From: Actinomycetes bacterium
Lineage (GTDB): Bacteria; Actinomycetota; Acidimicrobiia; Acidimicrobiales; RAAP-2
Length of the DNA stretch: 64,000 nt
Assembly (NCBI GenBank): GCA_021785695.1
Contig: JAJYEQ010000001.1
Span: 181,917-245,916, forward strand
Direction of reading: 5' to 3'
This document shows positions 38,386 through 47,662 of the stretch, piece after piece. Numbering within the stretch: the first letter of the stretch is position 1; every line of letters begins with the position of its first letter. Position numbers and translations under genes: made by a program. Below the pieces are notes generated by a model. That model ran no database searches and was not told where the DNA came from. It saw only the letters and a list, made by a program, of their open reading frames with translations.

Positions 38386-39231
38386 ATGGCGACCGAGAAA
38401 CGAGCCCGGCAGAAGGCGGCCCGACGCGACAAGATCGAGGCGCTCCAGCGCGCGGCCAAGCGCCGCCGCCAGGTGCGCAACGGGACCATCGTGGTCGTGG
38501 TGGCCGCGGTGATCATCCTGAGCGCGGCCCTCCTGTTCACCCACCACTCCCCGAGCTCGGCGAGCGCGGGCTCCAGCACGACGACGACGACGACCACCGT
38601 CGCCTCGACGACCACGACGACGACGGCCGCGGCCAGTGGCGCGCAGGCCCGGGCCAACGCCGTGGCGGTCAAGGCGGGGTGCCCGGCGGCCACGACCACG
38701 CGCGTCAACACGCTGTCGTGGACCAGCGCCCCACCGATGACCATCTCCAAGACGATCACCTACTACGCCCACGTGGCCACGACCGCGGGGAACTTCGTCA
38801 TCCGCCTCGACAGCGCCACGGCCCCCATCACGGTCAACAACTTCGTGTTCCTGGCCGAGCACCGCTTCTACAACTGCGTGATCTTCCACCGGGTCATCCC
38901 GGGCTTCGTCGTCCAGGGCGGCGACCCCACGGGCACCGGGGCGGGCGGCCCGGGCTACACCATCGCCGACGAGTACCCCAAGACCGGCAGCCCCACCTAC
39001 CCGCTGTACTCGGTGGCCATGGCCAATACCGGCTCACCCCACACCGGCGGCAGCCAGTTCTTCATCGTCACGGGCCCCTCGGGCGAGTCGCTGCCGAACC
39101 AGTACTCGCTGTTCGGCCAGGTGATCTCGGGCCAGTCCGTCGTGCACGCCATCAACCTCCTGGGCACGACGAGCGGCACCCCCACCGTCGTCGAGCGCAT
39201 GCTCACCGTCACCATCAACGAGGTGCCATGA
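38386..39231 (+). CDS. Membrane-anchored cyclophilin-type peptidyl-prolyl isomerase
   Basis: 281 residues. The N-terminus is very basic (KRARQKAARRDKIE), then one membrane span (about residues 34-52), then a threonine-rich linker with runs of seven and six threonines, then the cyclophilin domain from about residue 128. Conserved segments are RFYNCVIFHRVIPGFVVQGG, SVAMANTGSPHTGGSQFFIV and YSLFGQVISGQSVVHAI, with the catalytic Arg in FHRVIPGF. The domain should lie outside the membrane. TAGTCT seven bases before the ATG. In four-base overlap with a second cyclophilin. Confidence 0.92.
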   Translation: MATEKRARQKAARRDKIEALQRAAKRRRQVRNGTIVVVVAAVIILSAALLFTHHSPSSASAGSSTTTTTTTVASTTTTTTAAASGAQARANAVAVKAGCPAATTTRVNTLSWTSAPPMTISKTITYYAHVATTAGNFVIRLDSATAPITVNNFVFLAEHRFYNCVIFHRVIPGFVVQGGDPTGTGAGGPGYTIADEYPKTGSPTYPLYSVAMANTGSPHTGGSQFFIVTGPSGESLPNQYSLFGQVISGQSVVHAINLLGTTSGTPTVVERMLTVTINEVP

Positions 39232-39785
39232 CCCAGCCCATCCCCAACCCCGACGGCTCGAGTGAGCGCCGCATCCGCTTCGACGAGGCGCCGCCCCTCA
39301 TCATCGACCCCGCCCGGCGCTACCAGGCGACGATGACCACTACGCACGGCACCCTGGAGCTCGCCTTGAACCCCGCGATCGCCCCCGTGACCGTCAACAG
39401 CTTCGTGTACCTGGCGCGGTTCCACTACTACGACGGCATCATCTTCCACCGGATCATCCCGGGCTTCGTGCTCCAGGGCGGCGACCCGACGGGCACCGGG
39501 ACCGGCGGACCCGGCTATCGCTTCGCCGACGAGCTGCCCGCCGCGGGCCGCTACGAGCTGGGTTCCCTGGCCATGGCCAATGCCGGGCCCAACACCAACG
39601 GCTCGCAGTTCTTCGTCATCTCGGGCCCCGACGGGGTGCGCCTGCCGCCGCTGTACTCCCTGTTCGGCCAGGTGGTGGCCGGCCTGGACGTGGTGGCCAC
39701 GATCGACGCCCTGGGCAGCCGCTCGGGCACGCCGCGCGAGGTGGTGAGGATCGAGTCGGTCACGGTGCGCGAGCTCGAGGACTAG
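39228..39785 (+). CDS. Cytoplasmic cyclophilin-type peptidyl-prolyl isomerase
   Basis: 185 residues, no signal or membrane segment. HYYDGIIFHRIIPGFVLQGG, LGSLAMANAGPNTNGSQFFV and LYSLFGQVVAGLDVVATIDA give a full single-domain cyclophilin with the catalytic Arg and the QFF motif. It begins at the ATG overlapping the upstream stop (ATGA), so the anchored and soluble forms are made together. The two domains are similar enough to be products of a duplication. Confidence 0.93.
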   Translation: MTQPIPNPDGSSERRIRFDEAPPLIIDPARRYQATMTTTHGTLELALNPAIAPVTVNSFVYLARFHYYDGIIFHRIIPGFVLQGGDPTGTGTGGPGYRFADELPAAGRYELGSLAMANAGPNTNGSQFFVISGPDGVRLPPLYSLFGQVVAGLDVVATIDALGSRSGTPREVVRIESVTVRELED

Positions 39786-39797
39786 CTCCCCGGCGCG

Positions 39798-40097
39798 CTA
39801 CGCCAGCCGCCGCTCGTGGGCCCAGTGCGACAGCTCGTGGCGGCTCGACAGCTGCAGCTTGCGCAGCACGGACGACACGTGGCTCTCGACCGTCTTGACG
39901 GCCACCCCGAGCTCGACGCCCACGTCGCGGTAGCTGAAGCCCCGGGCGATGAGGCGCAGGACCTGGCGCTCGCGCGGCGTCAGCGACTCGAGCTCGGGAT
40001 CGGTGCTGGTGCCCGCGGGCAGGTCGCGGAACGCGTCGAGCACGAACCCGGCCAGGCGCGGCGAGAACACCACCTCCCCCTGAGCCACCGCCCGCAC
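39798..40097 (-). pseudogene. C-terminal remnant of a LuxR/NarL-type response regulator
   Basis: About 99 residues can be read back from the stop: VRAVAQGEVVFSPRLAGFVL is the linker that normally follows the receiver domain. A complete LuxR helix-turn-helix follows (LTPRERQVLRLIARGFSYRD, VAVKTVESHVSSVLRKLQLS). The receiver domain, with its phospho-accepting Asp, is absent: upstream of 40097 the frame continues only as the antisense of the PspC-like gene. No ribosome binding site or convincing start was found, so this is probably dead or makes a stand-alone DNA-binding domain. Confidence 0.75.
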
Positions 40098-40109
40098 CGG
40101 GAGGGGCGC

Positions 40110-40850
40110 GTGGTCGGCGGGGTGGCCGCTGGGCTGGCGCGGCGCTTCCAGGTCAGCCCCACGGTCGTGCGGGTGGCCTTCGTGGTCGGGACCCTGCTGT
40201 GGGGGGCGGGCGCCCTGGTCTACCTGGCCCTGTGGGCCCTCCTGCCGCGCGACGACGGCGTGGTGCACCACGAGCGCAGCCGGCTGGCCGGCGTGGCCGT
40301 CGCCGTGATCGCCGTGGCGACCGTGATCGTCGTGGCCCAACGAGGCTCGGTGCCCGCGGCGCGGGCGATCCTCGCGGTGGTCATCGTCTCGGTCGTGCTG
40401 GCGCTCTACGACACCGTGCGGACCCCCCGCAGCGGCTGGCACCTGGTGCGCGGCGCACTGGTCGCCGTGGTCTCCACGGTGCTCGTGGCCAGCGCCCTGG
40501 CCCTGGCCGTGGGGCCCCTCGCCGGCGTGGGGTGGCACTCGGGCGTGGGAGTCCGGGTGTGGCGACCCCTGGCTCTGCCGCGCGCGGCGAGCGCCGGGCT
40601 GCTCGTCGGCTCCTTGACCGTGGACCTGCGCCACACGCGCCTGCGCGGGTCCCTCGACCTGCACGCGACCGTCGACGTGGGCCGCCTCGTCGTCTGGGTG
40701 CCACCCCAAGACCGGCTGATCGTCGACGCCACCTCGGGCATCGCCCGCGTGTTCACCGCGCCCCTGGGGTCCCCGCACGCGGAACCGCGCGGCCCGACGG
40801 TCGTCGTCCACGTGGGGGTCGGCATCGGCCAGGCCCAGGTGCTGCGCTAG
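40110..40850 (+). CDS. 5'-truncated PspC / LiaF-like membrane protein
   Basis: Reads VVGGVAAGLARRFQVSPTVV, then RVAFVVGTLLWGAGALVYLA, a PspC domain missing its first 15-20 residues. Two or three further membrane segments follow. The beta-rich C-terminus (GSLTVDLRHTRLRGSLDLHA, then DVGRLVVWVPPQDRLIV) resembles LiaF-type cell-envelope stress proteins. Codons continue open to the left, but only as the antisense of the response-regulator remnant. The GTG at 40110-40112 has GGGAGG five bases upstream and could restart translation, giving 246 residues. No kinase domain is present. Confidence 0.65.
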   Translation: MVGGVAAGLARRFQVSPTVVRVAFVVGTLLWGAGALVYLALWALLPRDDGVVHHERSRLAGVAVAVIAVATVIVVAQRGSVPAARAILAVVIVSVVLALYDTVRTPRSGWHLVRGALVAVVSTVLVASALALAVGPLAGVGWHSGVGVRVWRPLALPRAASAGLLVGSLTVDLRHTRLRGSLDLHATVDVGRLVVWVPPQDRLIVDATSGIARVFTAPLGSPHAEPRGPTVVVHVGVGIGQAQVLR

Positions 40851-40929
40851 GGCGCGCGGACGCCGCGTCGCCTCCGGGGACCACGGGTCCCCTCTTCCGC
40901 CCCTCTGGCGTGGGCAGTACTATCCAGCA

Positions 40930-41784
40930 ATGAACTTCCGAACCGTGGGGGTCGTCGGGTCGGGCATCATGGCGGCGGGCATCGCCGAGGTCGTGGCTGC
41001 CGGCGGCGCGGAGGTGATCGTGCGGGGACGGCGCGCACCGGCCGGCGATACGCTGCTCGCCGTGGTGGAGCGCTCCCTGGCCCGCCAGGTGGCGCGCTCC
41101 ACGAGGGAGGACGACGAGGCCGCCGCCATCCGCGGCCGGATCCGGGTCACCACCGAGATCGAGGACCTGGCGGGGTGCGATCTGGTGATCGAGTCGGTCG
41201 TCGAGGACCTCGACGTCAAGCGGGTGCTCTTTTCCGAGCTCGACGACGTGACGCGTCCCGGAGCGATCCTGGCCACCAACACCTCGACCCTGTCGGTGAT
41301 CGACCTGGCCGTCCAGACGAGCCGGCCCGAGCTGGTGTGCGGCATCCACTTCTTCAACCCCGCCCCGGCCATGGCGCTGGTCGAGGTGGTGCGGCCACTG
41401 ACGTCCTCGGACGAGACCATCCTGGCCGTGACCAACTTCGTCGTGGCCTGTGGCAAGGAGCCCGTCGTCGTCAAGGATCAGGCGGGCTTCGTGGTCAACG
41501 CCCTGCTGTTCCCCTACCTCAACAACGCCGTGCGCCTGCTCGACCAGGGCGTGGCCTCCCTCGAGGGGATCGACACCGCGATGCGCGGCGGCTGCGGCTT
41601 TCCCCTGGGTCCCTTCGCGCTGCTCGACCTGGTGGGGCTGGACACGTCCCTGGCCATCCTCGAGACGCTCTACGCGGAGTTCGCCGACCCCAACTACGCG
41701 CCGGTGCCGCGCCTGCGGCGCATGGTCGCCGCGGGGCTCCTGGGCCGCAAGAGCGGCCAGGGCTTCTACCACTACGCGCGATGA
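40930..41784 (+). CDS. 3-hydroxybutyryl-CoA dehydrogenase
   Basis: 284 residues. Reversibly reduces acetoacetyl-CoA to 3-hydroxybutyryl-CoA with NAD(P)H. The N-terminal Rossmann motif is VGVVGSGIMAAGIAEVVAAG; the catalytic dyad is in CGIHFFNPAPAMALVEVVRP (His-Glu) with the conserved Asn in KDQAGFVVNALLFPYLNNAV. It is the short stand-alone form, not a FadB fusion. TACTAT at 40918-40923 is six bases before the ATG. It overlaps the ethylmalonyl-CoA mutase gene by four bases, tying it to the ethylmalonyl-CoA pathway. Confidence 0.92.
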   Translation: MNFRTVGVVGSGIMAAGIAEVVAAGGAEVIVRGRRAPAGDTLLAVVERSLARQVARSTREDDEAAAIRGRIRVTTEIEDLAGCDLVIESVVEDLDVKRVLFSELDDVTRPGAILATNTSTLSVIDLAVQTSRPELVCGIHFFNPAPAMALVEVVRPLTSSDETILAVTNFVVACGKEPVVVKDQAGFVVNALLFPYLNNAVRLLDQGVASLEGIDTAMRGGCGFPLGPFALLDLVGLDTSLAILETLYAEFADPNYAPVPRLRRMVAAGLLGRKSGQGFYHYAR

Positions 41785-43751
41785 GCGAGGCCCGGCGACC
41801 CTGGGTGATGCGCACCTACTCGGGCCACTCGACGGCGGTGGACTCCAACGCCCTCTACCGCGCCAACCTGGCCAAGGGCCAGACCGGGCTCTCGATCGCC
41901 TTCGACCTGCCCACCCAGACCGGCTACGACCCGGACCACCCGACCGCGCGCGGTGAGGTCGGCAAGGTCGGGGTGCCCGTCGCGCACCTGGGCCACCTGC
42001 GCGAGCTGTTCGCCGAGATCCCCCTGGACCAGATGAACACCTCGATGACGATCAACGCCACGGCGGCGTGGCTCTGGGCCCTCTACCTGGTCCTGGCCGA
42101 GGAGCAGGGCATCGACCCGGCCGCGCTGGCCGGGACCACCCAGAACGACATCGTCAAGGAGTACCTGAGCCGGGGGACCTTCATCTTCCCCCCGGACCCG
42201 TCGCGCCGCCTCATCGTCGACATGATCGCCTACGGGATCGACCGGGTGCCCGCGTGGAACCCGATCAACGTGTGCAGCTACCACCTCCAGGAGGCCGGTG
42301 CCACCCCGGTCCAGGAGATCGCCTACGCGCTGGCCACGGCCATCGACGTGCTGGACGCCGTGGCCGCCTCGGGCAAGGTCCCCCCGGCCGCCATGCCCCG
42401 CGTGGTGGGCCGCATCTCCTTCTTCGTCAACGCCGGCGTGCGCTTCGTCGAGGAGGTAGCCAAGGTCCGGGCCTTCACGGCGCTGTGGGACGAGATCTGC
42501 CGCACCCGCTACGGCGTCGACGACCCGGCCCTGCGGCGCTTCCGCTACGGCGTCCAGGTCAACTCGCTGGGCTTGACCGAGCAGCAGCCCGAGAACAACG
42601 TGGCCCGCATCGTGCTCGAGCTGCTCGGGGTCACCCTGTCGGCCGACGCCCGAGCGCGAGCCATCCAGCTGCCCGCCTGGAACGAGGCCCTCGGCCTGCC
42701 GCGCCCGTGGGATCAGCAGTGGAGCCTGCGGATCCAGCAGGTGCTGGCCTACGAGAGCGATCTACTCGACTACCCCGACCTCTTTGCCGGCTCGATCGTG
42801 ATGGAGTCCAAGACCCACGAGCTGATCGGCGCCGCGCGCGCCGAGCTCGACGAGGTGCTGGCCCTAGGCGGCGCCTTCGCCGCCATCGAGGAGCTGAAGG
42901 CCCGTCTCGTGGCCAGCCAGTCGGCCCGGGTCGCCCGCATCGAGCGCGGCGACCAGGTCGTCGTGGGCGTCAACCGCTTCACCGAGACCGCCGAGTCGCC
43001 CCTGACGGCCGATCGCGAGTCGGCGATCCTGAGTGTCGACCCCGCCCTCGAGGAGCGGCTGGCGGCCGACGTGCGCGCCTGGCGCGCCCAGCGCGACGAG
43101 GCCGCCGTCGCCGCCGCGCGCGCCGAGCTGGCCCGGGTGGCCGCCAGCACCGAGGCCGCCGACAACATCATGGAGCCGTCGCTGGCCCTGGCCCGCGCGG
43201 GCGGGACGACCGGCGAGTGGGCCGACACGCTGCGTGAGGTCTTCGGCGAGTACCGCGCCCCCACCGGCGTGCGCGGCGGGATCGGCGGCCGCGGCCCGGC
43301 CTTCGCCGAGCTGCACGCCCGGGTGGCGGCCCTCACCGCCGCGCGGGGCGCGCCGCCCCGCCTGCTGGTCGCCAAGCCCGGGCTGGACGGGCACTCCAAC
43401 GGCGCCGAGCAGATCGCAGTGGCGGCCCGCGACGCCGGCTTTGAGGTCGTCTACCAGGGCATCCGCCTGACCCCGGCCGAGATCGCCGCCGCCGCCCGCG
43501 ACGAGGACGTCGACCTGGTGGGCCTGTCGCTGCTGTCGGGCTCGCACCTGACGCTGGTGCCCCGCGTGCTGGCCGACCTGCGCGCCAACGGCGTCGCGGT
43601 CCCGGTGGTCGTGGGCGGGATCGTGCCCGCCGCCGACGCCGCCCGCCTGCGCGCACAGGGCGTCGCCGCGATCTACACCCCCAAGGACTACGAGATCTCC
43701 GCGATCATCGCCGACCTGATCTCGCTGGTGGAGCGGGCCCCGCAGCGCTAG
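41781..43751 (+). CDS. ecm: Ethylmalonyl-CoA mutase (MeaA-type, B12-dependent)
   Basis: 656 residues in one chain, the length of ethylmalonyl-CoA mutases and shorter than methylmalonyl-CoA mutase large subunits. PWVMRTYSGHSTAVDSNALY, KGQTGLSIAFDLPTQTGYDP, DQMNTSMTINATAAWLWALY and SLGLTEQQPENNVARIVLEL are hallmarks of the Ecm/MeaA branch. The C-terminal B12 domain has GLDGHSNGAEQ (DxHxxG, about residue 536) and LSLLSGSHLTLVPRVL. It converts (2R)-ethylmalonyl-CoA to methylsuccinyl-CoA. The stop overlaps that of the convergent gene in CTAG. Confidence 0.9.
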   Translation: MSEARRPWVMRTYSGHSTAVDSNALYRANLAKGQTGLSIAFDLPTQTGYDPDHPTARGEVGKVGVPVAHLGHLRELFAEIPLDQMNTSMTINATAAWLWALYLVLAEEQGIDPAALAGTTQNDIVKEYLSRGTFIFPPDPSRRLIVDMIAYGIDRVPAWNPINVCSYHLQEAGATPVQEIAYALATAIDVLDAVAASGKVPPAAMPRVVGRISFFVNAGVRFVEEVAKVRAFTALWDEICRTRYGVDDPALRRFRYGVQVNSLGLTEQQPENNVARIVLELLGVTLSADARARAIQLPAWNEALGLPRPWDQQWSLRIQQVLAYESDLLDYPDLFAGSIVMESKTHELIGAARAELDEVLALGGAFAAIEELKARLVASQSARVARIERGDQVVVGVNRFTETAESPLTADRESAILSVDPALEERLAADVRAWRAQRDEAAVAAARAELARVAASTEAADNIMEPSLALARAGGTTGEWADTLREVFGEYRAPTGVRGGIGGRGPAFAELHARVAALTAARGAPPRLLVAKPGLDGHSNGAEQIAVAARDAGFEVVYQGIRLTPAEIAAAARDEDVDLVGLSLLSGSHLTLVPRVLADLRANGVAVPVVVGGIVPAADAARLRAQGVAAIYTPKDYEISAIIADLISLVERAPQR

Positions 43752-43933
43752 AACCGCCGCACCGGCCGGCGCAGGTCGTAGCGGCCGGCGCGGAACCAGC
43801 GCCCCGAGAAGCGCCACGCCGGTGTCGGCTCGACCGCCGCCACCGGTGCCGGGGCCGCGCTGAGCGCCAGCGCCGCGGCCACCAGGGCCACCTCGGTGGC
43901 GCTGGGGCCCGGCCGCGGCCGCAGCCCGCTCAC
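43748..43933 (-). CDS. Acyl-CoA carboxylase epsilon subunit (small)
   Basis: 61 residues from a GTG overlapping the pccB stop (GTGA). It has the two features of actinobacterial AccE proteins: an N-terminal helix around [15 protein letters not shown], and a C-terminal Trp/Arg segment [19 protein letters not shown]. Epsilon subunits stabilise the alpha-beta carboxylase complex in Streptomyces and mycobacteria. Position directly behind the beta subunit supports the call. It would be missed by a length filter. Confidence 0.75.
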   Translation of the reverse strand: MSGLRPRPGPSATEVALVAAALALSAAPAPVAAVEPTPAWRFSGRWFRAGRYDLRRPVRRF

Positions 43934-45486
43934 AGGGGGACGTTCCCGTGCTTGCGCTTGGGTAGGTCCTCGCGCTTGGCGCGCAGCAGCTCGAGGGAGC
44001 GCACCAGCACGCGGCGGGTGTCGGCCGGGTCGATGACGTCGTCGACGAAGCCCCGCTCGGCCGCGATGTAGGGCGTGGCGTAGCGCTCCTCGTACTCGTC
44101 GACCAGCTCGGCGCGTCGGCGGGCCGGGTCGTCGGCCTCGGCCAGGTCGCGCCGGTAGACGATCTCGACGGCGCCCGAGGAGCCCATGACGGCCAGCTCG
44201 GCCGTCGGCCAGGCGAAGACCAGGTCGGCCCCGATGGACTTGGAGTTCATGACCACGTAGGCGCCGCCGTAGGCCTTGCGCGTGATGATCGAGATGCGCG
44301 GGACCGTCGCCTCGCAGAACGCGTAGAGCAGCTTGGCGCCGTGGCGGATGATCCCGCCGTACTCCTGGTCGGTCCCGGGCATGAAGCCGGGCACGTCGAC
44401 CAGCGAGATGATGGGCACGTTGAAGGCGTCGCAGGTGCGCACGAAGCGGGCCGCCTTCTCGCTCGAGTCGATGTCGAGGACCCCGGCCAGCACGGCGGGC
44501 TGGTTGCCGACGATCCCCACGCTGTGGCCCCCCACGCGCGCGAAGCCGCACGTGATCTGCTGGGCCCACCCGGCGTGGACCTCCAGGTAGTCGCCGTCGT
44601 CGACGATGCTGGTGATCACCTTCTTCATGTCGTAGGGCTGGTTGGCCGACGCCGGCAGCAGCGAGCGCAGGTCCTCGCACACCCGGTCCACCGAGTCGTC
44701 CGTGGCGACCAGCGGGGCCTCCTCCAGATTGTTGGAGGGCAGGAACGACAGCAGGTAGCGGACCTCGTCGAGGGCGCTGCGCTCGTCGGCCAGCACGAAG
44801 TTGGCCACGCCCGACTTGGTCGCGTGGGTCTGGGCGCCGCCGAGCTCCTCGAGGGTCACGACCTCCCCGGTGACGGTGCGCACGACGTCGGGACCGGTGA
44901 TGAACATGTGGCTGGTGTCCTTGACCATCACGACGAAGTCGGTCAGGGCCGGTGAGTAGACCGCCCCCCCGGCGCACGGGCCCAGGATCACCGAGACCTG
45001 GGGCACCACCCCCGAGGCCGCGGCGTTGCGCCGGAAGATCCCGCCGTAGGCGTTCAGCGCGGCCACGCCCTCCTGGATGCGGGCTCCGGCCCCGTCGTTC
45101 AGGCCGATCACCGGCACCCCGGTGGCCAGCGCCAGGTCCATGACCTTGTGGATCTTGGCGCCGTGGGTCTCCCCGAGGGCCCCCCCGAAGACGGTGAAGT
45201 CCTGGGAGAACACGCAGACCCGCCGCCCGTCGATCTGACCGAACCCGGTGATCACGCCGTCGGTGTAGGGACGGCTGTCCTCCAGTCCCATTCCCGAGGC
45301 CCCGTGCCGGCTCAGCATGTCCAGCTCGGTGAAGGTCCCCTCGTCGAGCAGGTACTCGATGCGCTCGCGCGCGGTCATCTTGCCCTTGGCGTGGTGGCGC
45401 TCGATGGCGACACTCCCGCCCGCGGCGCGGGCCTCGCGCCGGCGCTCCTCCAGATCGGCCAGGCGGTCAGCCATCGTGTGTTCCAT
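43930..45486 (-). CDS. pccB: Propionyl-CoA carboxylase beta subunit
   Basis: 518-residue carboxyltransferase. [20 protein letters not shown] is the usual start of PccB/AccD-type chains. [20 protein letters not shown] and [20 protein letters not shown] build the two oxyanion holes, and RKHGNVPL is the standard C-terminus. The closest family is propionyl-CoA carboxylase, making (2S)-methylmalonyl-CoA; the biotinylated alpha subunit is not in the window. TAGCCT eight bases before the ATG suggests its own leaderless transcript. An ATG four codons later is also possible. Confidence 0.93.
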   Translation of the reverse strand: MEHTMADRLADLEERRREARAAGGSVAIERHHAKGKMTARERIEYLLDEGTFTELDMLSRHGASGMGLEDSRPYTDGVITGFGQIDGRRVCVFSQDFTVFGGALGETHGAKIHKVMDLALATGVPVIGLNDGAGARIQEGVAALNAYGGIFRRNAAASGVVPQVSVILGPCAGGAVYSPALTDFVVMVKDTSHMFITGPDVVRTVTGEVVTLEELGGAQTHATKSGVANFVLADERSALDEVRYLLSFLPSNNLEEAPLVATDDSVDRVCEDLRSLLPASANQPYDMKKVITSIVDDGDYLEVHAGWAQQITCGFARVGGHSVGIVGNQPAVLAGVLDIDSSEKAARFVRTCDAFNVPIISLVDVPGFMPGTDQEYGGIIRHGAKLLYAFCEATVPRISIITRKAYGGAYVVMNSKSIGADLVFAWPTAELAVMGSSGAVEIVYRRDLAEADDPARRRAELVDEYEERYATPYIAAERGFVDDVIDPADTRRVLVRSLELLRAKREDLPKRKHGNVPL

Positions 45487-45526
45487 AGCCGGTCAGGCTA
45501 CCCACCCGGGCGCCATCCCGTCGATG

Positions 45527-45943
45527 TCAGGGCGCGGTCTCCTCGACCAGCTCGATCAGCGTGCCAAAGGCCGCGCGCGGATGGACGAAGGCGACCAGGG
45601 TGCCCCGCGATCCCGGGCGCGGCGCCTCGTCGAGGACCCGGCCTCCCTGGGCCCGCACCGCGGCCAGCGCCGCCGCGCAGTCGGCGACGCGGTAGCCGAT
45701 GTGGTGGAGGCCCTCGCCGCGCGCCTCTAGGAAGCGCCCCACCGGCGAGTCCGCCCGGGTCGGCGTGAGCAGCTGTACGTAGCTGTCGGCCACCGCGATC
45801 AGCGCCTCAGCCACCCCGTCGCTCTCGACGACCTCGCGGTGCACCACCCGGGCCCCGAAGGTCTCGGCGTACCACGCGACCGCCGCGTCCAGGTCGCGCA
45901 CGGCGATGGCCACGTGGTCGATCTCCACCAGCAGCGACTCCAT
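45527..45943 (-). CDS. Ethylmalonyl-CoA/methylmalonyl-CoA epimerase
   Basis: 138 residues, a vicinal-oxygen-chelate fold enzyme. IDHVAIAVRDLDAAVAWYAE holds the first metal His, GEGLHHIGYRVADC the second, and TLIELVEE the Glu ligand. It interconverts the 2S and 2R epimers of methylmalonyl-CoA and ethylmalonyl-CoA, linking Ccr and PccB products to the mutases. The start at 45941-45943 shares one base with the ccr stop (TGATG), so it is coupled to ccr. Confidence 0.92.
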   Translation of the reverse strand: MESLLVEIDHVAIAVRDLDAAVAWYAETFGARVVHREVVESDGVAEALIAVADSYVQLLTPTRADSPVGRFLEARGEGLHHIGYRVADCAAALAAVRAQGGRVLDEAPRPGSRGTLVAFVHPRAAFGTLIELVEETAP

Positions 45944-47286
45944 CAGCCCTCCCGGTCGTGGCGGCGAAAGATCGTGAGGCGGTCCTCGCCCACCGCCGCG
46001 CGGCGCGCCGGGTCCGAGATGCCGAGCCCCTCGCGCTCGGCCGCGCACAGGATGCCGATCTTGCCCTCGTGGCGGTTGTGGTGCATCTCGTAGGTCGCCT
46101 CACCGGTGCGCTCCAGGGGGAAGACCGCCGACAGCGGTGGCACGACCCGGCCCTCGACGACGGCCTGGTTGGCGTCCCAGGCCTCGCGGTAGTTGGAGAA
46201 GTGCGAGCCGCGAATGGTCTTGAGGCGCATCCACAGGTGCCGGTTGTCGTACTCGACCATGTAGCCGGTCGTGGCCGCGCAGGTGACGATCGTCCCGCCG
46301 CGCCGGGCCACGAAGACGCTGGCCCCCATGGTCGAGCGGCCGGGGTGCTCGAAGACGATGTCGGGGTCCTCGCCCACCAGGTCGCGGATGTCGCGGCCCA
46401 GGCGGCGCCACTCGGACTCGTCCTGGGTGTGCTCGTCCTTCCAGAACCGGTAGTCGCGCTCGGCCCGATTGAGGACGTGGCGGCACCCCAGCTCGCGCAG
46501 GGTGTTGGCCTTGGCCTCCGAGGACACGACCCCGATGGGCACGCCACCCGAGTTGAGGACGTGCTGGACGGCGAAGGACCCGATGCCGCCCGAGGCGCCC
46601 CAGATGAGGACCTTGTCGCCCTGGGTGACGGGGGCGCCGTTGCGCGAGACCAGCATCCGGTACGCCGTGGAGTTGCACAGCGCGTTGACCGCCGCCTCCT
46701 CCCAGGTCAGGTGGGTCGCCTTGGGCATCAGCTGGTTGGCCTTGACGATGGTGATGTCGGCGAGTCCCCCGAAGTTGGTCTCGAAGCCCCAGATGCGCTG
46801 GTTGCCCGCCAGCATCGAGTCGTCGTGGCTCGACGGGTCCTGGTCGTCGACGTAGTTGCACTGGATGGTGACCTCGTCACCGGGCTGCCAGTTGCGCACC
46901 GCCGAGCCCACGCGCACCACGATGCCGGCCGCGTCGGAGCCCACCACGTGGAAGTCCTGGGCGTGGCGCGCCCCCCAGCGGCTCTCGCGGCCCAGGCGGT
47001 CCAGGAACCCGAAGGTCGGCACCGGCTCGAAGATGCTGGTCCACACGGTGTTGAAGTTGAGCGAGGAGGCCATGACGACCACGACCACCTCGTCGGGCGC
47101 GTACTCGGGCAGCGGCACCTCGCCCACGTGCAGGCTCTCGCGGGGGTCCTTGTCGCGGGTGGCCCGTCCCGCGAAGATGTCTTGGTCGCGGCGCTCGACG
47201 TACACCGCGCGGGTGGTGGTCGGCAGGGGCGTCTCGGCCAGCGTGGCCGCGTCGGCGCCGCCACGCACCGCATCGAGGAGTTCCAT
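45943..47286 (-). CDS. ccr: Crotonyl-CoA carboxylase/reductase
   Basis: 447 residues. Reductively carboxylates crotonyl-CoA to (2S)-ethylmalonyl-CoA with NADPH, the defining step of the ethylmalonyl-CoA pathway. Residues known to hold CO2 in the Kitasatospora enzyme are present with a two-residue offset: Asn79 in LNFNT, Phe168-Glu169 in WGFETNFGG, and His in RGSHFSNYREAW. The nucleotide-binding site is IWGASGGIGSFAVQHVL. TAGTCT at 47293-47298 is six bases before the ATG (leaderless). Epimerase follows in overlap. Confidence 0.94.
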   Translation of the reverse strand: MELLDAVRGGADAATLAETPLPTTTRAVYVERRDQDIFAGRATRDKDPRESLHVGEVPLPEYAPDEVVVVVMASSLNFNTVWTSIFEPVPTFGFLDRLGRESRWGARHAQDFHVVGSDAAGIVVRVGSAVRNWQPGDEVTIQCNYVDDQDPSSHDDSMLAGNQRIWGFETNFGGLADITIVKANQLMPKATHLTWEEAAVNALCNSTAYRMLVSRNGAPVTQGDKVLIWGASGGIGSFAVQHVLNSGGVPIGVVSSEAKANTLRELGCRHVLNRAERDYRFWKDEHTQDESEWRRLGRDIRDLVGEDPDIVFEHPGRSTMGASVFVARRGGTIVTCAATTGYMVEYDNRHLWMRLKTIRGSHFSNYREAWDANQAVVEGRVVPPLSAVFPLERTGEATYEMHHNRHEGKIGILCAAEREGLGISDPARRAAVGEDRLTIFRRHDREG

Positions 47287-47417
47287 TGGCCGAGACTAGC
47301 GGGCCCCGTGCGCAGCGCCCAGCCCCGTGAATCCTCGCGGGCATCTCGGCCATTGCGCCGTGGTGCGTAGGTGGATCCTGGGTTCCCCTCGACGGCGGCG
47401 CCGGTCACCATGGAGAT

Positions 47418-47630
47418 ATGGCCGTTCTGCTCGGTGCGCTCGTCGCGGGCCTCATCGTGGCCTCCCTGCTGGTCCTGGGTGGCTTGGCCGGGGGCGCGGC
47501 GCTGGCCAGCGCGCACACGCTGCGGGCCGCGCGCGACGATCGCCGGCGCGCCGACGAGCTCGACGCGTTCTTGGCCGCGGTGCTCGCCCCGGTGCCCGCG
47601 CGCCCGCCCCACGGCGCCGACATCGCCTGA
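47418..47630 (+). CDS. Small hypothetical membrane protein
   Basis: 70 residues: one or two tightly packed N-terminal membrane segments (MAVLLGALVAGLIVASLLVL, then GGLAGGAALASA) and a charged helix (RAARDDRRRADELDAFLAAV) with a Pro-rich end. Family not recognised. CACCAT six bases before the ATG resembles the -10 boxes of leaderless genes here, but the evidence for expression is thin. It lies between divergent ccr and the Rrf2 regulator. Confidence 0.45.
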   Translation: MAVLLGALVAGLIVASLLVLGGLAGGAALASAHTLRAARDDRRRADELDAFLAAVLAPVPARPPHGADIA

Positions 47631-47662
47631 TCAGCGCGAAGGGGCGCCGGTAGTGTGGCGCC

